Below are positions 1-7,172 of a stretch of DNA of 15,644 nt, piece after piece. The stretch is from Allomyces macrogynus ATCC 38327 (Eukaryota > Blastocladiomycota > Blastocladiomycetes > Blastocladiales > Blastocladiaceae): contig GG745376.1 in the NCBI GenBank assembly GCA_000151295.1, positions 271,918-287,561 of the forward strand, in the 5' to 3' direction. The notes under the pieces were generated by a model, which was not told the DNA's origin, did not search any database, and saw only the letters and a list, made by a program, of their open reading frames with translations. Position numbers and translations under genes: made by a program. Every line of letters begins with the position of its first letter. The stretch's first letter is position 1.

Positions 1-1452
1 GGTCTCGGACATGCGGTGGATTTATGCAGCGATGGCGGTGATTGTCGGCAGCGAATCGATTCGCGCGGGTGGGGGGATGACGTTGGCGTCATTTGATGTG
101 TTTGTGTTGCTGTTTGAGTGCGTGTCGGCGTATGGCACGGTGGGGTTGTCGCTCGGGTACGCTTCTTTGACGGCGCCAAGCCCGCGTGCGTGCGCGACAC
201 TTGCTCACATCGTACATGTAGCCGGGTCCAATCGACCAATGACTCGGCGACCCTCGCCGGCACCCTCGGTCCATTTGCGCGGTTCGTGATCGTCGTCTTG
301 ATGCTCGTCGGCCGCGCGCGGTCGGTGCCCAACACGATCGATTACAGTTTCGCGCAACCCGAGTTGGAGAAATCGGTCGAGACCGAACCCATCCCGCACG
401 CGGCGCACGCCAACGCGAACGTGAAAATGTCGGCGATTTTGGCGCCTTTGATGGCGTACTTGCCCGGACTCAATTTGCCGCACGCCGCAAGTACTAACGA
501 CGACGACCGGGGGGATGAACTCGGGCCGGGTGGCGGTGGCACGGTTGGGGGAGGGGGGCTGAAACCGCCGTCGTCCCCTGGTGGACTGAGTAATGGCGGG
601 TTCAGCCTCCTGTCCCCCATCGTCTCAGTCGCCGGGTTGCACCCGCTGGGTGGTCCTCCGGGAGGAGGAAGTGTGTTTGCGACCCCGATGGCATCGATGA
701 TCGTGGGCCCGCCGCCGTCCTCGTCGCCTCCGGCGGTGGCAACCCCCACGTCCCTGCACTTTGCCGCGCACTCGCCCAGCAAGGCCGCACCGCTGTCGAC
801 TGCCTCGTCAAGCACGACCCCGCGCAGTTCCCGTTCTTCCGTCACCACCACCACCCGTTCGCGGTCCGGCGGCGTCCCCGCGATCGTTGTCGGCGCGGCG
901 GCGCGATCGCTCGAGTCGGTGCGCGCGAACACGCGCGCGCGGTCGCCTCTCGCGCAATACGTCGCGACAGCCGAGTTGGACGATGATGATGACGAGGACG
1001 AGGATGGGGAGGGGAGTAGTTCGCCGTGCGAGGACCAGGACCGGCTCGTGGTCGCGGGACGGAGTGGCGGGACAGGAAGAGGTGGTGGGAGGCGACGGCG
1101 GAGATCGTCGCGGTCGGAACCGTCCCTGTTGGCCGCGCGATCAGCGGTGGCTGCGGTCGCAAGTACGAGCGCGAGCGTGGGGGCCAGCGCGGGGGCGGTC
1201 ATGGAGATGATGAGTCCCGGATCGTCAGTCGCGGAAGTGGACGAAGTTGACGACGATGAGGAGGAGCCTGAGGCGCGGGTGCACGGGACGAACAGTTCGC
1301 TCGGGCCTTTACCGTCCGAAGTCGCGACCACGATGGTGGTGCCAGTGAAATCGGTCAGGCCGCGGTCGGTCTCGGATGGTAATGCGAGACGAGGGGTGGT
1401 GCTGCCGGAAGGAGTACGGCGTGGGCATCGGCCACCGGATGAGTGCGTCTAG
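1..1452 (+). CDS. Trk-family potassium transporter, C-terminal part (5' end outside window)
   Basis: This is a plasma-membrane K+ uptake protein of the fungal Trk type, cut at its 5' end by the window edge. Proposed exons are <2-156 and 222-1452; the 65-nt intron 157-221 starts GTACGC and ends ATGTAG, giving about 461 visible residues. Exon 1 carries a membrane segment and then the motif VSAYGTVGLSLG, which matches the last pore-loop/filter of fungal Trk proteins. Exon 2 continues with the final membrane helix (FARFVIVVLMLVGRARSVP), equivalent to the family's segment ending in GRHRGLP. The frames of the two halves fit only through splicing. An alternative donor at 190 would keep the same frame but leave a 32-nt intron, so it is less likely. 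After about residue 100 the protein runs on for some 355 low-complexity residues rich in S, G, P and A, with two acidic runs (near 975-1015 and 1235-1275). That is longer than the usual Trk tail. Stop TAG at 1450. Confidence 0.82.
157..221 (+). other. Intron in the Trk gene
   Basis: GT-AG intron of 65 nt, phase 2. The donor is GTACGC, a CTCAC branch-like motif lies near 203-207, and the acceptor is ATGTAG. It is supported because the pore-loop motif and the following transmembrane helix lie in different frames on either side. The exact donor is the less certain end. Confidence 0.65.
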
Positions 1453-1838
1453 GAAGGGGACGGGGGAGGGACTAGGCGGGGATGGTTTTTGGACTCTTTG
1501 GGTATCGATCGGTTGGCAAATTAGACACTTGTTTCGGGCTATCATTGGTGCGAGCTGGGTCGTAATGGGGAATGGAAGGTGGAGGAGGATTGACAGCGGC
1601 GTGGAGGGTAGTCGATACGTGCACGGAACCCGATGATAGGTAGCTGCATGGAGTGCCGGATCAAATGCGAAAGAGTTCTTGGCCTAACGAACTGACATTA
1701 TTTACTAAATCCATTGCTCAGTAACCCCCCTATCAGCACTATTCCATTCCACATGCATGGTGCTGTCCAGACACCCTCGATGGCGATCCGCCCAAACGAC
1801 AAGGTCTCAAGTCTCATGAAGGCGCATCACTCCTCTAG
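1453..1838 (+). other. 3' flank of the Trk gene; no gene seen
   Basis: These 386 bases hold the presumed 3' untranslated region of the Trk gene and the degraded upstream part of the adjacent pseudogene. Short open frames occur but show no recognisable protein. No clear AATAAA polyadenylation signal was seen. Confidence 0.5.
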
Positions 1839-2201
1839 CGCTGCGACCACATCGCAACCGACGGCAAACGACCACCCTTCATCACGACGACGCTTGGCGA
1901 CGAGGACACATCGACGCTCTTAAAGCAAGCAATCACATCCGCAGCGCAACCAGCGCATTCGTGGCTTGGAATGGTCGGGTGGGAGATTGACGCGACAGAT
2001 GAGGCAATTGCCGCCGTGAACGCCGCTCTGACGGCCGCACCGACAGTGCGAACGCTGGACTTGAACGACACCTCGGAATTGAATGTCGACACGGTCTAGA
2101 AAATGTGGCACCAGCATTTGCGTCGTTTCATCATGCCCCACAACCGCATGAAGCAAAAGGATATGGTGGCCCTGCGAGCTCATTTGAAATCGATTTCGTG
2201 A
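1839..2201 (+). pseudogene. Decayed F-box/LRR-like gene fragment, paralogue of the gene at 2747-4222
   Basis: In one frame (codons starting at 1839) the translation aligns with the C-terminal about 115 residues of the intact protein just downstream. Shared landmarks are a D-T-S/A-x-L-L/F segment, then LGMVGW (1965-1982), then an A-V-N-A-x-L-T-A segment, T-L-D-L, and a closing stretch with K-x-D-x-V-x-L. The frame is broken by an in-frame TAG at 2097-2099, where the intact copy has a leucine codon, and by a TAG at 1836-1838. The rest of the N-terminal half cannot be found upstream. The homologous reading continues after 2097 to a TGA at 2199-2201, matching the end of the intact gene to within a few codons. 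I read this as a truncated, dead tandem copy; a short expressed remnant cannot be excluded. Confidence 0.75.
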
Positions 2202-2648
2202 TTTTACGTATACTTCCCGACTGGTTCTTTGATTGATAAGAGAATGCGCTTGGCGTGCGCTGTGACCAAAACGGTCTGGTGGGGCCTAGCCTGAAATGTC
2301 ACCTCTGCTCATCGTCATGCTCGCTTGTAATTGTGTCTCCATTTCTGCGACATTGGCTACAGCGCGATCTCCAGTATGGCCGTTTTACGGAAAACCAGGT
2401 TTGAAATCGACACATGGACCAGTATTGATGTTACATTGGCTCATTATTTCTCGTGTGTGGGTATCGTCAACGATTTGCAGGGAAACGACCCGCCCTCTGT
2501 TGTGATGATGTGGAAGTGGCAGGGTGGCCACCAGTTTGGCGCAGTTCTTGCACGCGTTGACGACTTCAACGCGTCACTCGCGTCACGAGAAAGTTATCAA
2601 GTTAGAGCGGTAAAATGCTCTTTGGTGACCTGGAGCGACGTTGACCTC

Positions 2649-2682
2649 GTCCATCCCACTCCAGCGTCCATCCCACTCCAGC
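2649..2682 (+). repeat. 17-bp perfect tandem duplication
   Basis: The unit GTCCATCCCACTCCAGC occurs twice with no gap (2649-2665 and 2666-2682), about 65 bases upstream of the F-box/LRR-like start codon. It probably arose by slippage; a regulatory role is not shown. Confidence 0.9.
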
Positions 2683-2708
2683 ATCTCACCAAGTAGCAAG
2701 AATCAGCC

Positions 2709-2729
2709 CTCTCTCTCTCTCTCTCTCTC
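2709..2729 (+). repeat. CT dinucleotide microsatellite
   Basis: Ten CT units plus a C lie immediately 5' of the ATG at 2747, so the leader is pyrimidine-rich. Such tracts are common near fungal transcription start sites, and this one may mark the core promoter or leader. Confidence 0.9.
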
Positions 2730-2746
2730 CATTGACTTGCTGCAAC

Positions 2747-4222
2747 ATGTTGGCCACCTTGACTGCTCCACATCCGCGCCCTCGCAGCATCGCGCCACTT
2801 GAAGCAGTCCCTGAACTCGCCCTCAACATGATCCTGCTCTTGCTCGCGATCGAAGACCGACACGCCCTGATCAATCTTGCGCGCACTTCACCACGCCTGT
2901 TTGCACCTGCCGTGACTACTGCAATCCAGACCGCAGATGTTTGCTGGCGCGAACTCTGCTTTAATGAATCTATTACCAAGAGCCATGTCGGTTGTCTCGG
3001 GACGTTTCCTTGGGATTGGCCATTGCCGGCAGTGTATCTCGTCATGTCAGAGACAAAAAACGCTAGTGGCTCGAGGTTCTCAAGAAATGAGGAACGCGAA
3101 GGCGAGTTTCTTGGACCAATTGCTTACAACCAACTTCGATCGCTGCCCCTGACGAACTCAACGCTTGGAATCGTTCCCCTGGTGCTGCCGACTGCGCGAA
3201 ACTTGTACTGGTCGTTTTCTCCACCAACCAAGGCCGATTGGCTCATTTTGGAGGCGCTTGTCCAGCATGTGCAAGAATTCCCTGAAAATGTTTCTTGTCT
3301 CACGTTGGAGTTGAAATCCATTGATGAGGAAAACGAAGAATCGGTCATGCTTGCACATCAGATTGCCGCCATGATGGCCACGTCGCGCATCAAGTCGTTG
3401 ACCCTGCTTCTGGGCAATTCCTCGATTGGTGGGGTGATCAAACCCGTTCAGATTCTCATGACCATGGGGATGCCGCCCCACCTGGTCACATTCTCGATGA
3501 AGTGTCTCAAGAATGCCCAACTGCTCTCTGAGATTCCGGACCTGACGCGACAGCAAGCCCCGTGGCCTCTGTCGCTCCGCCATGTGAACATCAGGATTGC
3601 AACCGCATCAGCCGCATTTGCCGCATACTTATTGTTCACCTATCTCACGCCGCTACCGCCTTCTGACCGTGGCTTTCAACCTCCATTGCGTTCCATCGAG
3701 TTACTCAGCATGCCAATAGAGTTGCCAAAGATACACGACCAGGTCATTTCTGCGCTGTGCCCCACCCTCGAGTCATTCACTGTCCAGATAGCTCGCTCCC
3801 ACTCTGCTGACATCAATGAAGTATTCCTCACTTTGTTGACGGCACTTGCAACCACATGTCCTGGCTTGCGCCATCTAAATGTGAGCATGACCTCCAAAAT
3901 GACGAATTTTAAGTTTGCCGAGTTTGAGCGCGACACTGCGCCGCTATTTGAAGCATTTTCGCAGCTCTCAAGCCTTGGTATGGTCGGGTGGGGCATGTCG
4001 ACAAATGCGATTGGAGCCGTAAATGCTGTCTTGACTGCAGTTTGGAATCTGAAAACGCTGGATTTAAGCAATAACGCGGCGCTGGATGTGAACTCGGTGC
4101 TGCAGATTGTGCAGCCGCACGACCGGCGTGTGTGCCATATGATCCTGTACGGCACGAGAGTTACGAAAGGGGACGTGGTGACGTTGCACAAGGCGAGACC
4201 TGGCCTGATGGTGTCAGTGTGA
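2747..4222 (+). CDS. F-box-like / leucine-rich-repeat-like protein, intact copy
   Basis: A single-exon gene of 491 residues. I chose the ATG at 2747; the open frame begins slightly upstream but without an ATG. Residues about 18-58 resemble an F-box: a proline-initiated P-E-L-A-x-N-x-I-L-L-L-L helix followed by L-I-N-L-A-R-T-S-P-R-L. F-box proteins bind Skp1 and present substrates to SCF ubiquitin ligases, so substrate-adaptor work in cytosol or nucleus is a reasonable inference, not shown. The rest has irregular leucine-rich segments of the L-x-x-L-x-L type (for example L-R-H-L-N-V and L-K-T-L-D-L-S-N-N), as in degenerate LRR horseshoes. No signal peptide or membrane segment is seen. The C-terminal quarter is copied in the pseudogene at 1839-2201, which points to local family duplication. 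The exact family is not recognised; intracellular LRR protein without F-box function is the main alternative. Confidence 0.75.
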   Translation: MLATLTAPHPRPRSIAPLEAVPELALNMILLLLAIEDRHALINLARTSPRLFAPAVTTAIQTADVCWRELCFNESITKSHVGCLGTFPWDWPLPAVYLVMSETKNASGSRFSRNEEREGEFLGPIAYNQLRSLPLTNSTLGIVPLVLPTARNLYWSFSPPTKADWLILEALVQHVQEFPENVSCLTLELKSIDEENEESVMLAHQIAAMMATSRIKSLTLLLGNSSIGGVIKPVQILMTMGMPPHLVTFSMKCLKNAQLLSEIPDLTRQQAPWPLSLRHVNIRIATASAAFAAYLLFTYLTPLPPSDRGFQPPLRSIELLSMPIELPKIHDQVISALCPTLESFTVQIARSHSADINEVFLTLLTALATTCPGLRHLNVSMTSKMTNFKFAEFERDTAPLFEAFSQLSSLGMVGWGMSTNAIGAVNAVLTAVWNLKTLDLSNNAALDVNSVLQIVQPHDRRVCHMILYGTRVTKGDVVTLHKARPGLMVSV

Positions 4223-4941
4223 GCGCAGCACATTGGCATTCTTTGAGTCTCTTCTTGCGTTTGCGGATTTTGGGGATGCGTTACGCCAGTGCGTATTGTA
4301 GTTGAATATCTGTATTATTTTTGTCCCCTGCCATTGTCAATCTGGGCTTGGCGACTTGGACGAAAAAGGCGCATGGCGGTAGTGACGATGGGGAGGTGGG
4401 CAGGGTTGCTTGATTTCCATTGACCGACCACGTTGTTGAATCGGATGTGGGGGTGGCGGCGATTGTGTCGGGTTGAATTCGCGTTCATTTTGAAATGGCT
4501 TTTTTTTTACATGCTCTTAATATTTTCCCAATGGCCGAGCCATTTCCGAGCCACTGGAAAGCAACCTCCGTGGAAAAATAGCTGGCAAGAAATAAGTATG
4601 GAACTCAAACATGATCAATTTGACTTTCATAGCAGCGAGATCCAAAATCGCACGAGGGCTTGGGCGTAAGCGGGAGATGAAAATCGTCATGGCGTGGAGA
4701 TGTTTGCAGTCCACACAGGAGTGCACTTGAGTTGAGTTTGAGGAAGGCTGCTGCTGGCCAGCAACATTCCCGTGCACATGATTCCTGGGTTATTTATCAG
4801 CACCAATGTCGCCATCCCTGCATTTTTTTTGGCGGTCGCCGGTATTCCATCTAATTGAGATCTGAGCATTTTGAGAGAAGTCTTCAATGGCCCAGAATTC
4901 CGCATGACAAAGAAGTCACGTCTCCACATGCATCTCTGTCA

Positions 4942-4961
4942 GTCCCATTATGTCCCATTAT
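4942..4961 (+). repeat. 10-bp tandem duplication
   Basis: The unit GTCCCATTAT occurs twice in direct succession. It is short and in unannotated DNA; no function is implied. Confidence 0.85.
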
Positions 4962-5959
4962 GCGCAGACAGAAAGTAAGTGTCAAGGATGCGCCGCCGGT
5001 TGGACCTGGCCAGCGGCCATTACCGTGTAATTGGAAGCAAATGTACGCGGCACCATCCAGTAATCTGGCCTGAACAAATGACTCCAGCTCCAACGTCAGT
5101 GGTGTGTTGCATGCTTGTAGAATCTGATAAATTTGGATGCTTTGTTCTTTCGGTCGGACATGTCTGATTTCAGGCAGAACTTGACGACGCAGTCAAGCAA
5201 GATGACAGCTAGAGGCGATGCTGGGTGGGCAGCATCAGCACTGAGCCATGATAGGCATCGAAAGATCATGGACGAAGTGGGCAGCCAGACACTGCATGAC
5301 AGGTTCTCCAAAGGGTTAAACAAACATCCAGCCACCCACTCCCAATTTCGACCATCCTGAACACAACTGCACCTCTGTCGGGCCAGCACCAGTATTTTGG
5401 ACATGACGCCAAGTCTCTGCACAGCGTCATTTGTCAATGCTACATAGCTGATCAGGCTTGCTGATTGAGCTGTCACTCTGACGTCTTTGCTGTGACACAT
5501 TATGGAAACAAACGACCCGCCGCGATGAAAGCATGTGGTGGTGCCAGTCAAGGACGTTTTCAAATTGCCACAGTTCCACACACTGGTGGTGGCCCTAGCC
5601 TCCATGGCCCTTCTGATGACCTATGACAGCACATTGCACGAACGTTGCCACTGTGAAAATGCGGATCGGAGACCTGTAGGCCCCTCGCCATCAACAATCC
5701 CCAATATCCAATTACAGGGCTGAGCATTTCGCACAAAGCAGATGGCAGAATCCGCAAGCACACATTCCCAGCTTGTCATTCCACAAGCTGCATCTATTGC
5801 AGACACTCGTTCCCAAAATGACTCCGCAAAGCATGTACGCGAATCCTTCTTCTTTGCAACCGGGATGTGCGCGAACAAAAGATGCTCAAGGAGAGTACCC
5901 AAACACAGATCGACCCATTGAGCTGTTGTGCCACGTCTGGTCGTGACTGTCCTCGACAG

Positions 5960-6014
5960 GTGAGCACCAGGCTGTTGCTTTCGCTGATACTCGTGACGTG
6001 GATGCTTGCCACAG
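5960..6014 (+). other. Candidate 5'-UTR intron of TRAPPC1
   Basis: A 55-nt GT-AG segment with a good donor (CAG/GTGAGC), an internal GCTGATAC branch-like motif and the acceptor GCCACAG. It lies 125 bases upstream of the TRAPPC1 ATG, on the same strand. It is not needed for coding, so only the splice-site pattern supports it. Confidence 0.3.
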
Positions 6015-6139
6015 GGCCAAGACAAGACCGCGGAACTCGACGATTTCGCACCGTCGAGCCCGCCATTCTCGTTCAGCATCGTTCACGTCACACATGCATC
6101 AAGCACGGAGCATTCGAGCAGGGCGAAGGAATCACCACC

Positions 6140-6754
6140 ATGATTTACAGCATCCACATTTTCGACCGCCACTGCGACTGCATCTTCCGCGACCAGTACC
6201 TGCAGGGCACGGCACTGAACGTGCTCGACCCGGACGAGCACGCCAAGCTCGTCTACGGCGTCATTTACTCGGTCCGCAACCTCGTCGCCAAGCTGCGCCA
6301 TGAGCCGGCGTAAGTACCCATCACTCGCTCCAACCCGTACCGCGACCACGCTAAACGAGCCTCCAATGCATGATTTAGCGCCGACGCGCCGTTCCTCGCC
6401 TACGCGACGTCGCACTACAAGCTGCACTACTACGAGACGCCGACCTCGTTGAAATTCGTGCTCATGACGGGCCCGAACGTGAATACCGTGGCCGTGCGCG
6501 ACATTCTCAAGTCGATCTACCGCGACATCTACGTCGAGCACGTGGCCAAGAACCCGCTCGCGATCGTGCCCAACGGGTCGGCCAATACCGTGCCCGTGCT
6601 TGACGTCGACGGCGTGGCCACAGCAGGACCCGCACCGAAACCGCCCAAGGCCGTGCCCACGACGGGCCCGCCCGCCGCGTATATCACGAATGTCGCGTTC
6701 AAGGCTGCGCTGGACCGACTGATTCGTGGGCTGATTCAGGCGAATTCGGATTGA
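6140..6754 (+). CDS. BET5: TRAPP complex subunit TRAPPC1 (Bet5 type)
   Basis: A core subunit of the TRAPP tethering/Rab-GEF complex, which activates Ypt1/Rab1 at the ER-Golgi boundary. Exons are 6140-6309 and 6379-6754; the 69-nt intron has a GTAAGT donor and a TTTAG acceptor and joins in phase 2, giving 181 residues. The protein has the longin-like fold signature of the family: the start M-I-Y-S-I-H-I-F-D-R, a K-L-V-Y-G-V-I-Y-S-V-R-N helix (residues 36-47), then S-H-Y-K-L-H-Y-Y-E-T-P-T (68-79), nearly identical to the motif in animal and yeast members, and Y-V-E-H-V-x-K-N-P-L (108-117). It is longer than human TRAPPC1 (about 145 residues) because a proline-, valine- and alanine-rich insert of some 35 residues (about 118-155) precedes the last helix. 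The ATG fits the family N-terminus exactly. The neighbour at 7173 is convergent. Confidence 0.93.
6310..6378 (+). other. Intron in TRAPPC1
   Basis: A 69-nt GT-AG intron with a consensus GTAAGT donor, a GCTAAAC branch-like motif near 6349 and a TTTAG acceptor. Removing it restores the conserved reading from the helix around residue 50 to the Y-K-L-H-Y-Y-E-T-P-T motif. Confidence 0.9.
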
Positions 6755-7172
6755 ATGGCGGGTGGGGGTGAGGGGGAGTCGATGTGGGCCGAAGAGGAGG
6801 CATTGCGGATTGATGATGCGACGGCATGAGGGTGGAATACAGGACCGTTGTGGGAAATACGATCGACACGCTTTCTCAGTTCGAATCAGCGAACCGAATT
6901 GTCGAGGAGGGTGGAGATGCCGCACTTTGTCTGTTTCTTTGAAACCTGGAGCGCTGGTGGGCACAGCGGAGGATTCCGAGCAGCCGCTCTGACCAGCTTC
7001 AAAGGGAGAAAGGTTGCGGAATGGAAATAGCTCTAGCTCGTTGAGCGTCGATCTCCACAACGGCGCGACATGGTCGGAAGCAATCCTGTCTGTACTGCCT
7101 AGCATACAACCCCCTACAAAATCGCCAGTCCCCTGCCTTCTCTCCTTTCTCCACGCAGTCCGATCCAGTCAG
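6755..7172. other. Convergent 3' region between TRAPPC1 and the 5-phosphatase gene
   Basis: These 418 bases separate two genes that point towards each other and must hold both 3' untranslated regions and their polyadenylation sites. No coding sequence or canonical signal could be recognised. Confidence 0.6.

Larger units (their letters stand above)
2202..2746 (+). other. Intergenic and leader region upstream of the F-box/LRR-like gene
   Basis: No gene could be supported. The stretch holds a 17-bp perfect tandem duplication (2649-2682) and a CT microsatellite (2709-2729) that ends 17 bases before the start codon. Short open frames near 2296-2696 have no recognisable domain and probably are not genes. 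Confidence 0.5.
4223..6139. other. Long intergenic region without a supportable gene
   Basis: This 1.9-kb stretch is visibly less GC-rich than the flanking genes and has stops in all frames. The longest open frame, 5096-5605 on the minus strand, has no recognisable domain, no good codon pattern and no homologous neighbour. It contains a 10-bp tandem repeat (4942-4961), short T runs (near 4500 and 4825) and, close to its end, a candidate leader intron of TRAPPC1 (5960-6014). It may be old mobile-element or pseudogene remains, but I cannot identify any. Confidence 0.5.

Noticed and set aside
342..1331. 329-residue minus-strand open frame opposite the Trk tail
   Set aside because: It is the mirror of a low-complexity GC-rich coding tail; no domain, and stops are rare there in every frame.
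5096..5605. 169-residue minus-strand open frame in the long gap
   Set aside because: No domain, cysteine/serine-rich random-looking composition and no coding-like codon bias compared with neighbours.
6866..6895. AGTTCGAATC resembling a tRNA T-loop
   Set aside because: No matching acceptor, D or anticodon stems could be drawn around it.
6083..7105. 340-residue minus-strand frame covering TRAPPC1
   Set aside because: Runs antisense through both TRAPPC1 exons and the intron; the R/G/V-rich composition is that of a shadow.
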